From positions 1,178,001 to 1,242,000 of the forward strand of contig NZ_JIAI01000001.1 of NCBI RefSeq assembly GCF_000620785.1: 64,000 bases of DNA. The letters are read 5' to 3'. Positions 1 to 8,592 of this stretch are shown here, piece after piece. Below the pieces are notes generated by a model that saw nothing but the letters and a program-made list of their open reading frames with translations, was not told the DNA's origin and did not search any database. This stretch comes from Actinospineispora acaciae DSM 45401 (GTDB lineage Bacteria > Actinomycetota > Actinomycetes > Mycobacteriales > Pseudonocardiaceae). The position numbers and the translations under genes are program-made. The first letter of the stretch is position 1. Each line of letters starts with the position of its first letter.

Positions 1-146
1 CCGCCGCCGCCGGCGATGAGGGGCAGGAAGGTCAGCGCGCCGAACACCGGGCCGACGGCCCCCAGCGCCTGGGCGACGACGTCGGTGAGGCCGAGCCCCC
101 GGGCACCGAGGGTGAGCCGGGTCTGCTCCGACGTCAGGTTCGCCAT
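1..146 (-). CDS. APC-family amino acid permease, N-terminal fragment (cut by window edge)
   Basis: The reverse strand from the ATG at 146 gives about 48 residues that run off the left edge. They read as a short polar start followed by the first membrane segment with LGLTDVVAQALGAVGPVFGA, a form typical of APC-superfamily amino acid or amine permeases. Only about the first tenth of the protein is visible, so the substrate cannot be inferred. It lies downstream of the PucR-type regulator on the same strand with a 142-bp gap, so that regulator may control it. The family call is fairly safe; anything beyond it is inference. Confidence 0.6.
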   Translation of the reverse strand, partial: MANLTSEQTRLTLGARGLGLTDVVAQALGAVGPVFGALTFLPLIAGGG

Positions 147-288
147 CGTGCCCTCCGTTGGACTGGAGAACCCCGCCGGGGCCTCACTCGGTGCAACGCG
201 ATGTAGCCTGGGTCACCCGGCGCCCCGATCCCATGGCTCGGCGAACAACGTCGACCCCGGCCGTTAGGCCCGAGCACATTGACCCGGC

Positions 289-1395
289 TCAGTGGCCGGA
301 GAGCGCCTCCAGCGCGATCCACAGGTCCACGGTGTCGGCGGTGGAGTCCAGGCGTAGGCCGGTGAGCTCCTCGATCTGGTTCAACCGGTACCGCAGCGTG
401 TTGCGGTGCACGAACAGCTGCTCCGCCGTCGGGTTCACCGCGCGGTCCAGGCGCAGGTAGGCGTGCAGCGACCGCACCAGCTCGCCGCCGTTCTCCTCGT
501 CGTAGTCCAGCAGCGGCCGCAGCAACATCCGGCTCAGGTCGCGCAGCGGCACGCTCGGGGCGGACAACGCGAGCACGCTGCTCAGCCGCAACGCGCCGGA
601 GTGCTGCACGCCGTTGCCCAGGCGCGCCGCCGCGGCCGCCTCGAAGTAGCCCACGCGCAGGCCGACCGGCCCGCTGCGCCGGTTGCCCAGGCCGACCCGG
701 CCGTTGGGGCCGAGCCGGTTGAGGTGGTCCAGGGTCAGCCGGGCGGTGCGCTCGGCGAGCTGGTCGTCGGGCAGCACCATCACGATCTCCTCGCCGAGCA
801 CGACCCGCAGCTGTGGGTCGCCGTGGTCGGTGAGCAGCGCGTGCAGGTTCCACGGGATCGAGGTGAGCCGCTCCACCGAACAGTCCACCCGCCCGACCAG
901 GACCCGGAACGGCACCTCGACGTCCACACCCGCCGAGCGAAGGCGGGCGACCGCCTCGGTGTCCGGGACCCGCGAGCGCACCACGTCCTCCACCACCCGC
1001 CCCGCGATCTCGCGGCGCCCAACCAGCCGGGCCTGGAGCCTGCCGAGCTCCAGCGAGATCAGCGACGCGGCGAACTCGAGGACCTCCTGGACCGGCTCGG
1101 CGGTGTTCGCGGCGACCAGCGCGAGCACCTCCCCGGCCATCTCGACCGGCGCGATCCGGAAGCCGTCCGCGCCGCCGCCCTCGCGGTACGCGCCGAGCAC
1201 CGCCTTCGGCTTGGACGAGATCCGGGGCGGCGACGAGGTCAGGATGCTGCCCCGCAGGTCGATGACCATGACCTCGCAGCACAGCCGGCGCCGCAGCACC
1301 TCGACCAGGACCTGCAGCCGCGCCTGCGAGCGGGTCGCCCGTGCCAGCTCGCCCAGCGTCCTGGCCAGCCACTCGGCGGACCCACCGTGCTCCAT
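289..1395 (-). CDS. PucR/CdaR-family transcriptional regulator
   Basis: 368 residues. The C-terminus (about 305-365) has the PucR-type helix-turn-helix with NPTAEQLFVHRNTLRYRLNQ, followed by the usual short tail (TGLRLD...). The middle is a GGDEF-like/CdaR regulatory region, and the N-terminal 130 residues look like a degenerate sensor domain. Members sense small metabolites and usually control neighbouring transport or catabolic genes. It is transcribed toward the APC permease at the left edge and divergently from the oxidoreductase at 1452, with only 56 bp between the two starts, so either or both may be targets. The ligand is unknown. Confidence 0.85.
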   Translation of the reverse strand: MEHGGSAEWLARTLGELARATRSQARLQVLVEVLRRRLCCEVMVIDLRGSILTSSPPRISSKPKAVLGAYREGGGADGFRIAPVEMAGEVLALVAANTAEPVQEVLEFAASLISLELGRLQARLVGRREIAGRVVEDVVRSRVPDTEAVARLRSAGVDVEVPFRVLVGRVDCSVERLTSIPWNLHALLTDHGDPQLRVVLGEEIVMVLPDDQLAERTARLTLDHLNRLGPNGRVGLGNRRSGPVGLRVGYFEAAAAARLGNGVQHSGALRLSSVLALSAPSVPLRDLSRMLLRPLLDYDEENGGELVRSLHAYLRLDRAVNPTAEQLFVHRNTLRYRLNQIEELTGLRLDSTADTVDLWIALEALSGH

Positions 1396-1451
1396 CGGCG
1401 CATTCTGACCACCTCCGCGTCGCGAACGCCAGCCGCTCCTAGACTCGCCCC

Positions 1452-2408
1452 GTGCGGACCGTGGTGATCGAGCCCGACGGAGGATTCACAGTTGCACAGC
1501 GGGCCGAGCCGGTGCCCGGGCGCGGCGAGGCCCTCGTCGGCATCCGGGCCGCGGGGTTGAACGCGGCCGACCTGCAACAGGCGCGCGGCGACTACCCCGC
1601 CCCGGCCGGCTGGCCGCCCGACGTCCCGGGGTTGGAGATCGCCGGGGAGATCCTGGCGGTCGGCGACGGGGTGAGCGACCCGGCCCCCGGCGACCGGGTC
1701 ATGGCGTTGATCGGCGGTGGTGGTCACGCGGAGCGGGTGGTGGTCCCCGCCGATCTGCTGATGCCGGTCCCACCCGGGCTCGCCTGGGCCGAGGCCGGTG
1801 GGTTCCCGGAGATCTTCAGCACGGCGTGGGACGCGCTGGTTCTCCAGGCTCGCGTGCGCGCGGGCGACCGGGTGCTGGTCACCGGGGCGGCGGGCGGGGT
1901 CGGAACGGCCATGGTGCAGGTGGCGCTCGCCTCCGGCGCCCAGGTCGTGGCCAGCGTCCGGCGGCCCGAGCTGCACGACCGCGTGAGGTCGCTCGCGCCC
2001 GCCGGACGGACGCTCGACGCCGTCACCCCCGACCAGGAGAACCGACACGGGCCGTTCGACATCATCGTCGAGCTGGTCGGCGGCGCGGACTGCCTGGAAC
2101 GGATCGCGCTGCTGCGCACCGGCGGCACGTACGTCATCGTCGGCGTCCAGGGCGGGACGTCCGCCCCGCTGCCCATGTTCGACCTGATGCTGCGCCGAGG
2201 CACGATCATCGGGACCACGATCCGCGGCCGTAGCCACGCCGAGAAGGCCGTGCTCGCGCGATCGGTTCGAGACTCCGTCGTCCCGCTCCTGAGCCAGCGC
2301 CAGGTCCGGGTTCCCGTCGACTCCACCTACGGGCTAGACGATCACGTCGCCGCATACAAACGCCTCGCCGGCCCCGGAAAGTTCGGCAAGCTCGTCTTCC
2401 TGCCGTAA
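1452..2408 (+). CDS. Quinone-oxidoreductase-like MDR-superfamily NAD(P)H enzyme
   Basis: 318 residues from a GTG start. The N-terminal GroES-like domain has GIRAAGLNAADLQQARGDYP and DVPGLEIAGEI, and a Rossmann domain has VTGAAGGVGTAMVQVA near residue 140. The zinc-binding Cys/His set of alcohol dehydrogenases is absent, which places it with zinc-independent quinone oxidoreductases or enoyl reductases. Length is normal for the family. It starts 56 bp from the divergent PucR gene, so a shared promoter region is likely. The natural substrate cannot be read from the sequence. Confidence 0.85.
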   Translation: MRTVVIEPDGGFTVAQRAEPVPGRGEALVGIRAAGLNAADLQQARGDYPAPAGWPPDVPGLEIAGEILAVGDGVSDPAPGDRVMALIGGGGHAERVVVPADLLMPVPPGLAWAEAGGFPEIFSTAWDALVLQARVRAGDRVLVTGAAGGVGTAMVQVALASGAQVVASVRRPELHDRVRSLAPAGRTLDAVTPDQENRHGPFDIIVELVGGADCLERIALLRTGGTYVIVGVQGGTSAPLPMFDLMLRRGTIIGTTIRGRSHAEKAVLARSVRDSVVPLLSQRQVRVPVDSTYGLDDHVAAYKRLAGPGKFGKLVFLP

Positions 2409-2581
2409 CCAGCGTCGGGCATCGACGACGGCGTCACCGAGGACGGGCGCCGCGGCGTCGTCGTCTCGTCCACCACCGCGCTCGCCGCCGAGGAGCCCGT
2501 GCTGGAGAGCAAGGGCTTCCACCAGCAGCGGGCCGCCACCGCACTCGTGGACCACGCGCTCTGCGAACGCAGACCGGGCGG
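2409..2581 (+). other. Open stretch downstream of the oxidoreductase, possible gene remnant
   Basis: The frame of the preceding oxidoreductase stays open after its TAA for about 58 codons, reading IDDGVTEDGRRGVVVSST and ALAAEEPVLESKGFHQQ, with the high third-position GC of real genes. There is no start codon or ribosome site at its beginning, and it runs into the convergent VOC gene. I do not recognise the family. It could be the tail of a deleted gene or chance in a GC-rich genome. Confidence 0.2.
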
Positions 2582-3409
2582 TCACGGCTCGATGGCAAGG
2601 ACCTCGTCGATGTCGATGGGCGGGCCGCCGGCGAGGTCCTGCAGCCGCAGCCCGGCCAGCCGCTCGGGCGCCGGCCGGGTGCCGAGCCCGAACAGCAGGC
2701 CGTCCGGGTCCTCCAGCACCGCGTACTCACCGAACGGCGAGTCCGCGCGCGGCACCCTGACCAGCGCGCCCAGCTCCGCGGCCCGGGCCGAGGCCCAGCT
2801 CACGTCCGCGACGTCGACGTAGGCCACCCAGTGCTGGGGCGTCGACGCGTCGTGGAACGAGGTCATGTCCAGGATCGAGGCCAGCGCGGCTCCTCCCCGC
2901 ACCAGCAGGTGGTAGTCGAACGGGTCCGGGCGCAGGCCCAGCGCCCGCACCCCGAGGACCTCGCGGTAGAAGTCCGCCGCCCCGACCAGGTCCCTGGTGC
3001 CCAGCTCGCACACCAGCAGCCGCTCGGGCAGTCCCAGCTCGGCGCCCGCGCCCCCGGCCGGCCCGCCGATGCCGAACAGCGCGCCCGCCGGGTCGCGCAG
3101 TATCCGCGCTCGCCAGTCCGCCACCGACGTCTCGCGGTGCGCCGTCGCGCCCAGCTCGACGGCCCGGGCGCTCGCGGCGGCCGGGTCGGGCACCTGGAAC
3201 ACCGGGATCCAGGCGCCCTCACCCCGGCCGCGGCGCAGCAGCAGGACCAGGCGCCCCGACTCGTCGTACAACCCGGTCGCGCCGTCCGGGAGCCGGCCGT
3301 CACCGGTCTTCCACCCGAACAGCCAGCCGTAGAAGGCGGCCAGCGACTCCGGATCCGGCACGGACAGCTCGATCCAGGCCGGGCCACGGTCGCCGGGTGC
3401 CACGCTCAC
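2582..3409 (-). CDS. Two-domain VOC (glyoxalase/bleomycin-resistance fold) protein
   Basis: 275 residues from the GTG at 3409, chosen because VOC homology begins at once (GPAWIELSVPDPESLAAFYG); the frame is open further upstream but without homology. Two tandem VOC repeats of about 120 residues each contain WIELSVPDP...FYGWLFGW and LLVCELGTRDLVGAADFYRE, with LRDPAGALFGI and LEDPDGLLFGLG closing each repeat. The family includes metal-dependent lyases and dioxygenases as well as ligand-sequestering resistance proteins. Metal ligands are not all evident, so a binding role is as likely as catalysis. Confidence 0.8.
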   Translation of the reverse strand: MSVAPGDRGPAWIELSVPDPESLAAFYGWLFGWKTGDGRLPDGATGLYDESGRLVLLLRRGRGEGAWIPVFQVPDPAAASARAVELGATAHRETSVADWRARILRDPAGALFGIGGPAGGAGAELGLPERLLVCELGTRDLVGAADFYREVLGVRALGLRPDPFDYHLLVRGGAALASILDMTSFHDASTPQHWVAYVDVADVSWASARAAELGALVRVPRADSPFGEYAVLEDPDGLLFGLGTRPAPERLAGLRLQDLAGGPPIDIDEVLAIEP

Positions 3410-3530
3410 CCGGCCATCCTCGCATCCGCCCGGCCACCGCGTCGGAGCGGCGTCGTCCGTCTGACCAGTAACAATGCCGAGCCGTTGTGCGGACGCACCA
3501 TCCGCGACGCAAGCTTTGGGCGTCACGCCA

Positions 3531-4277
3531 TCACTGGGCGGTCCACCCGCCGTCGACGGCGACCAGGGCGCCGGTGACGAAGCTCGCCGCGTCGGAGGCG
3601 AGGAACGCGATGGTCTCGGCGATCTCCTCGGGGCGCCCGATGCGGCCGATGGGGTGGGCGTCGCCGAAGCCGGCGAGCATCTCCCGGCCGTTCTCGACGA
3701 CGCCTTCCATGACGTCGGTGTCGACCACGCCGGGCAGCACGGCGTTGGCGCGGATCCCCTTCGGGCCGCCCTCGATCGCCAGCACGCGGGTGATCTGCGC
3801 GATCGCGCCCTTGGAGGCGGCGTAGGCGGTCTGGGTCGCGAACGCCACCACCGAGGAGATGGACGCGACGGACACGATCGCCCCGCCGCCGCGGGCCTCC
3901 ATGATCCGGAAGGCCTCCCGGGCCTGCACGAAGTTGCCGCGAGCGTTGACGGCCAGGATCGAGTCGAAGTCGGCGACGGTGGTCTCGGTGATCGGCTTGT
4001 TGAGGGTGCGGCCGGCGTTGTTGACCAGGATGTCCAGCCCGCCGAAACGGTCCACGGCCAGCTTCGTCGCGGCCCGGGCGGTGTCCTCGTCGGCGACGTC
4101 GCCGACCAGCGTCGCCACGCCGTCGCCGGCGAGGTCGTCGACCGACTCGGACCGGTCGGTGGCGACCACGCTCGCGCCGCGTTCGCGCAGCAGCGCCGCC
4201 GTGGCCGCGCCGATGCCGCGCGCGGCGCCGGTCACGACGGCGACGCGACCGCCCAGGTCCCAAGTGTTGGTGTTCAT
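3531..4277 (-). CDS. SDR-family NAD(P)-dependent oxidoreductase
   Basis: 248 residues, classical SDR. It shows TGAARGIGAATAALL (cofactor glycine motif), NNAG, a catalytic Ser in VSVASISS, the YAASKGA Tyr-Lys pair, and PGVVDTDV. Asp in ATDRSES after the second strand suggests NAD preference. The C-terminal VTGALVAVDGGW is typical of FabG-like 3-oxoacyl or sugar-alcohol dehydrogenases. It follows the next SDR gene after a 9-nt gap, so the two form an operon divergent from the XRE regulator at 5143. The substrate is unknown. Confidence 0.88.
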   Translation of the reverse strand: MNTNTWDLGGRVAVVTGAARGIGAATAALLRERGASVVATDRSESVDDLAGDGVATLVGDVADEDTARAATKLAVDRFGGLDILVNNAGRTLNKPITETTVADFDSILAVNARGNFVQAREAFRIMEARGGGAIVSVASISSVVAFATQTAYAASKGAIAQITRVLAIEGGPKGIRANAVLPGVVDTDVMEGVVENGREMLAGFGDAHPIGRIGRPEEIAETIAFLASDAASFVTGALVAVDGGWTAQ

Positions 4278-4286
4278 GTGGTCCTT

Positions 4287-5015
4287 TCAGCGTTGCCGGG
4301 TGGGGCGCACGACGATCTCGTTGACGTCGACGTCCGGGGGTTGGTCGAGCGCGTAGGACACGGCGCCCGCGATGGCCGCCGCCGGGATGGTCGCGGCGCG
4401 GTAGGTCCGCATCGCCTCGGCGGCGTGCGGGTCGGTGATGGTGCTGGCCAGCTCGGACTCGACGACGCCGGGCGAGATGGTGGTGACCCGGATGGACGGG
4501 TCGACCTCCTGGCGCAGCCCTTCGGTGATCGCCCAGGCCGCGTGCTTGGTGCCGCAGTACACCGCGGCCGACGGCGAGACCTGGTGTGCCCCGATGCTGG
4601 CGACGGTGACGAAGTGCCCGCCGCCCTGCTCCTGGAAGATCGGGAGCGCGGCGGCGATGCCGTGCAGCAGCCCGCGCACGTTGACGTCGATCATGCGGTT
4701 CCACTGGTCGACGAGCAGTGCGTCGAGCCGGGACAGCGGCATCACGCCGGCGTTGTTGACGACGACGTCCAGGCGGCCGTGCTCGTCCTGAGTTCGCGCC
4801 ACCACCGAGGTCAGGGCCGCGAGGTCGGTGACGTCGGCCTGCGCCGCGGCCACGGTCCCGGCGGCGTCCCGGGTCCGGTCGGCGAGCCGCGCGAGGCGGT
4901 CGGCGCGGCGGGCGACGGCGACGACGTGGTGTCCCTGGTCGGCAAGGCGCGCCGCGACGGCCGCCCCGATCCCGCTGCTCGCCCCGGTGACGAGCACGAC
5001 CTTGCGATCCGACAT
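4287..5015 (-). CDS. SDR-family oxidoreductase (YdfG-like clade)
   Basis: 242 residues from the ATG at 5015 (MSDRKVVLVTGASSGIG); the open frame extends further upstream but shows no homology there. Motifs are TGASSGIGAAVA, VVAVARRADRL (Arg after strand 2, favouring NADPH), NNAGVMPLS, a catalytic Ser in VASIGAH, YCGTKHA and SPGVVESELA. The VMPLSRLDALLVDQWNRMIDVN segment marks the clade that includes serine/3-hydroxypropionate dehydrogenases. It is the first gene of a two-SDR operon and faces the XRE regulator across about 127 bp. Confidence 0.88.
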   Translation of the reverse strand: MSDRKVVLVTGASSGIGAAVAARLADQGHHVVAVARRADRLARLADRTRDAAGTVAAAQADVTDLAALTSVVARTQDEHGRLDVVVNNAGVMPLSRLDALLVDQWNRMIDVNVRGLLHGIAAALPIFQEQGGGHFVTVASIGAHQVSPSAAVYCGTKHAAWAITEGLRQEVDPSIRVTTISPGVVESELASTITDPHAAEAMRTYRAATIPAAAIAGAVSYALDQPPDVDVNEIVVRPTRQR

Positions 5016-5142
5016 CCCGACCTCCCGATCACTCGTTGACGTGATCCAGGGTCTGGCCGTGGCGGGAGGGATGGCAGGACGCCGTGTTCCTGGGAGTGCC
5101 ACACCCCCTCTCGCCGGCCGCGCGGGTGGCAGCATGGTCGTC

Positions 5143-5973
5143 ATGACGTCGGCACTGGGCGACTACCTGAGCGGCCGGCGGGCCCGGGTCACCCCGGCCG
5201 AGGCGAACATCCCGGTCGTGGGCCACCGGCGGGTGCCCGGCCTGCGCCGCGAGGAGGTCGCGATGCTCACCGGGGTGAGCGTCGACTACTACGTGCGGTT
5301 GGAGCAGGGGCGCGAGCGCAACCCGTCCGCGCAGGTGCTGGAGGCGCTCAGCGTGGCGCTGCGGCTCGACGAGGACGGGCGCGCGCACCTGTTCCGGCTG
5401 GCCGGGCTGGCGCCCCGGGCGTCCGCGGCCGCCGTGACCGACCGGGTCGACCCGTCGCTGCTGCAGCTGATGGACGCCTGGCCGCACAACCCCGCCCTGG
5501 TCTACAACCGCGCGTACGACGTGCTCGCCAGCAACGAGATCGCCGACGCGCTGTTCGAGGACTACGGGCCCGAGCGCAACCTGATGAAGCTGGTCTTCCT
5601 CAGCGAGCGCGCCCGCGGCTTCTACGTCGACTGGCCGGGCGTCGCGGCCAACTCGGTGGCCGGTTTCCGCCTCGGCCACGGGGCGGCCCCGCGCGACCCG
5701 CGCATCCGGTCGGTGCTCGCCGAGCTGCTGGAACGCAGCGAGGAGTTCCGGGAGCTGTGGGCGCGGCACGACGCGCGCGGCAAGGCGCTGGAGACCAAGA
5801 CGTTCGAGCACCCCGAGGTCGGGCGGATCACCCTGGCGATGCAGACCTTCGACGTCCGTTCCGCGCCCGGCCAGGAGCTGGTGGTGTACCACGCCGAGCC
5901 GGGCGGCCCGAGCGCGACGGCGCTGAGCCTGCTGGGCAGCATCGCCGCGACCCGGCGCCGGTCACGCGCCTGA
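5143..5973 (+). CDS. XRE-type regulator with MmyB-like ligand-binding domain
   Basis: 276 residues. The N-terminal helix-turn-helix contains RVPGLRREEVAMLTGVSVDY and YVRLEQGRERNPSAQVLEAL. It is followed by the MmyB-like domain (VYNRAYDVLASNEIADALF, then DPRIRSVLAELLERSEEFRE). In known examples this C-terminal domain resembles a PAS fold that binds small hydrophobic ligands, and the proteins commonly repress an adjacent divergent SDR gene. That is the arrangement here with the SDR pair at 3531-5015. ATG 5143 was chosen over the in-frame ATG 5134; neither has a clear ribosome site. The 3' end overlaps the convergent LysR gene by 12 bp. Confidence 0.88.
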   Translation: MTSALGDYLSGRRARVTPAEANIPVVGHRRVPGLRREEVAMLTGVSVDYYVRLEQGRERNPSAQVLEALSVALRLDEDGRAHLFRLAGLAPRASAAAVTDRVDPSLLQLMDAWPHNPALVYNRAYDVLASNEIADALFEDYGPERNLMKLVFLSERARGFYVDWPGVAANSVAGFRLGHGAAPRDPRIRSVLAELLERSEEFRELWARHDARGKALETKTFEHPEVGRITLAMQTFDVRSAPGQELVVYHAEPGGPSATALSLLGSIAATRRRSRA

Positions 5974-6891
5974 GCCGTCCACTGCCGCGCGCATCGCGGG
6001 CAGCCGCTCCAGCAGGACGCGCACGCCGTCGCGCCGCCCGGCGCCGGCCGGGTGGGCGAACCTGATCTCCACGCCTCGGTCGCCCAGCGGCACCGGGATC
6101 GCGCGCAGCCGCCGCTCGTCCAGGTACCGGGCGGCCGCGAACCTCGGCACCACCGCCAGGTAGTCGCCGCCGAGCGCGAGGTCCACGGCGGCGGCCGGCA
6201 GCCCCACGGTGTGCACCGGGTGGCCGCCGCCGCGCCGAGGGTCCTCGACGTGCGCGAGCACCGCGTCGGCCTCCGGCCCCCAGCGGTAGACCACCACCGG
6301 CTCCTCGGCCAGCTCGGCGAGCCGCACCCGCCGCCGGGCGGCCAGCGGGTGGTCCGGGCGGCCCACCATCACCATCCGCGACCAGAGCACCCGCACCGAG
6401 CGCACGCCGTCGCCGGGCGGGTTGGCGAGCAGGAACCCGGCGTGCGCGGTGCCGTCCCGGAGGGCGCCGACGATCTCGTCGCTGTGCGCGACCCGGCAGT
6501 GCACGGCAACCGAGCACCCCTCCAACAGCCGCAGCGCGGGCGGGAACACGGTGGCCGCCAGGCTCGCCGGCGCCGCCAGCACCATCCGTTGGGCCCGCTC
6601 GATCCCGACCTGGACCGCCGCCTCGTCGAGCAGGCCCAGACACCGGCGGGCATAGTCGGCGAGCCGCTCGCCGGCCGGGGTCAGCACGCTGCCCCGGGCG
6701 CCGCGCTCGAACAGCCGCGCGCCCAGCCGACGCTCCAGCGCGCCCAGCCGGGTGCTCACCGACGGCCCGCTGAGCCGCAGCTCCACCGCCGCCGCCGAGA
6801 AGCTCCCCAGCCGGGCCGCCGCCGCGAAGACGACCAGGTCGGCGGTCTCGATCGGCGGGGTCGACAGCGTCCGGGTCATAGGCGGAACCAT
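5962..6891 (-). CDS. LysR-family transcriptional regulator
   Basis: 309 residues. The N-terminal winged helix-turn-helix reads DLVVFAAAARLGSFSAAAVE and SGPSVSTRLGALERRLGARL, then FERGARGSVLTPAGERL. A periplasmic-binding-like effector domain follows from about residue 100. It is divergent from the APC permease at 6964 with a 72-bp gap, the standard arrangement for a LysR protein controlling its neighbour. ATG 6891 and ATG 6879 are both possible starts. The effector is unknown, but the permease-PLP enzyme pair suggests an amino acid. Confidence 0.9.
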   Translation of the reverse strand: MVPPMTRTLSTPPIETADLVVFAAAARLGSFSAAAVELRLSGPSVSTRLGALERRLGARLFERGARGSVLTPAGERLADYARRCLGLLDEAAVQVGIERAQRMVLAAPASLAATVFPPALRLLEGCSVAVHCRVAHSDEIVGALRDGTAHAGFLLANPPGDGVRSVRVLWSRMVMVGRPDHPLAARRRVRLAELAEEPVVVYRWGPEADAVLAHVEDPRRGGGHPVHTVGLPAAAVDLALGGDYLAVVPRFAAARYLDERRLRAIPVPLGDRGVEIRFAHPAGAGRRDGVRVLLERLPAMRAAVDGSGA

Positions 6892-6963
6892 AGGCAGGGC
6901 CTAACGCGAGCGCCAGCCAGCTTCGGGGTTCCGAAAGGCCGCCAGGTGACCGACCGTGGAGCC

Positions 6964-8592
6964 ATGGACCGCAACGACGCGCCCGCAAAGCCGCGCGGAG
7001 AGGCCGAGGGCACCGTCTCCGCCTCCGACGACCGCCGCCTCCGCCGTGCCCTGGGCACCCCGTCGCTGGCCATGCTCACCTTCTCCAGCGTCATCGGGTC
7101 GGGCTGGCTGCTCTCCCCGTACACGGTGGCCAAGGCGGCGGGCCCGGCGGCGATGCTCACCTGGGTGATCGGCGGGTTCGCCACCCTGCTGGTGTGCCTG
7201 GTCTTCATCGACCTGGCCTTTCGCAACCCGCTGTCGGGCGGCAACGTCCGGTGGCCCCGGATGTCCGGCGGGCCGCTGGTCGGCACGGCGGTGAGCTGGG
7301 CGGTGCTGCTGCAGGCGGTGTTCGCCGGACCCAGCGAGTCGACGGCGGTCGCCCACTACATGGGCACCTGGTGGCCGGTGCTGCTCACCGGCGACACGCT
7401 GAGCTGGGCCGGGCGGGCGTTCGCCGCCGCGCTGCTGGTGGTGTTCTGCTCGGCCAGCTTCTTCGGCGTCGTGTTCATCACCCGGATCAACAACGTGGTG
7501 ACCTCGGTGAAGCTGATCATTCCCGCCGCGACCGTGATCCTGCTGCTGGCCAGCGGCTTCGACACCGCCAACTACACCGCCGGCGGCGGCTTCGCGCCCT
7601 ACGGGATCTCCGCCGCGCTCTCCGCGGTGGTCGGCGGCGGCGTGGTGTACGCCTTCACCGGAATCAACGGCGCCGCGGTCATGTCCGGCGAGGCCCGCGA
7701 CCCCCGGCGCTCGGTCCCCCGGGCCACGCTGATCGTCCTGGCCGGGTCGCTGTTGCTCTATCTCGGGCTGCAGGCCGCGATGCTGTTCACCCCGCCCACC
7801 GGGCTGCTCGGGTCGGGCTGGCACGGGCTGAACATGTCGTCCCCGCTGGCCCAGCTCGCGGGCCTGCTCGGGATGGGCTGGCTGGCCACCGTGCTGATGG
7901 CGGACGCGGTGTTCTCGCCGTCGGGCAGCATGCTGATGGGAACCTCGATCAAGGCCCGCTACACCTACGGCGCCGCGCAGATCGGGCTGCTCCCCCGGCT
8001 GTTCACCCGGGTCAGCTCGCGGTGGGGCGTGCCGTGGACGGCGCTGCTGCTCAACGTCGTGGTCGGGGTGGTGGTGATCCTCTCGTTCGGCAGCTGGGAG
8101 TCGATCGCGAGCGCGTTGAGCTTCTTCTACGGGCTCAGCTACGCGGCGGTCTCGGTGGCCGCGACCGTGTTGTCCCGGTCCGACGGCGGCGCCGGTGGCT
8201 GGCTGGGACGCTGGACGGTGCCGGTCGGCGCGGCGTCGTTCGTGCTGTCCGGGCTGATCCTGTACTGGTCGGGCTGGTCGAAGGTCCGGATCGCGCTGCC
8301 GCTGCTGCTGATCGGCGTGGTGATCTTCCTGGTCCGCCGGCACACCATGGCCGGGCGCGAGCCGATCCCCGCGCTGCTCGGCGGCTGGCTGCTCGGCTGG
8401 ATGGTGGTGCTGGGCGCGCTGTCGCTGCTCGGCTCGTTCGGCGGCCTGCGGATCGTCCCCGCCCCCTACGACACGCTGCTCGCCGGCGTGGCCAGCGCCT
8501 GGGCCTGGGTCCTGGCGCACCGCTCCGGCATCGCGTACCGGCACAAGCTGGACACCACGGAAACGGCACAACCACGAGGAGTACCCGCATGA
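6964..8592 (+). CDS. APC-superfamily amino acid permease
   Basis: 542 residues with about 12 hydrophobic segments. It opens with a polar tail, then LGTPSLAMLTFSSVIGSGWL, the first unwound helix that binds the substrate amine and carboxylate in APC transporters. Later landmarks are FTGINGAAVMSGEARDPRRS (helix 6 and the following loop, typical of APC proteins) and a long C-terminal set of helices. The stop overlaps the start of the next gene as ATGA, so it is translationally coupled to the MalY-like PLP enzyme. The pair probably imports and then breaks down or transaminates one amino acid, likely under the divergent LysR regulator. Confidence 0.88.
   Translation: MDRNDAPAKPRGEAEGTVSASDDRRLRRALGTPSLAMLTFSSVIGSGWLLSPYTVAKAAGPAAMLTWVIGGFATLLVCLVFIDLAFRNPLSGGNVRWPRMSGGPLVGTAVSWAVLLQAVFAGPSESTAVAHYMGTWWPVLLTGDTLSWAGRAFAAALLVVFCSASFFGVVFITRINNVVTSVKLIIPAATVILLLASGFDTANYTAGGGFAPYGISAALSAVVGGGVVYAFTGINGAAVMSGEARDPRRSVPRATLIVLAGSLLLYLGLQAAMLFTPPTGLLGSGWHGLNMSSPLAQLAGLLGMGWLATVLMADAVFSPSGSMLMGTSIKARYTYGAAQIGLLPRLFTRVSSRWGVPWTALLLNVVVGVVVILSFGSWESIASALSFFYGLSYAAVSVAATVLSRSDGGAGGWLGRWTVPVGAASFVLSGLILYWSGWSKVRIALPLLLIGVVIFLVRRHTMAGREPIPALLGGWLLGWMVVLGALSLLGSFGGLRIVPAPYDTLLAGVASAWAWVLAHRSGIAYRHKLDTTETAQPRGVPA

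Noticed and set aside
406-1467. Long plus-strand frames opposite the PucR gene
   Set aside because: They are antisense shadows with low-complexity Arg/Ala/His-rich translations typical of high-GC DNA. The same holds for most long opposite-strand frames in the window.
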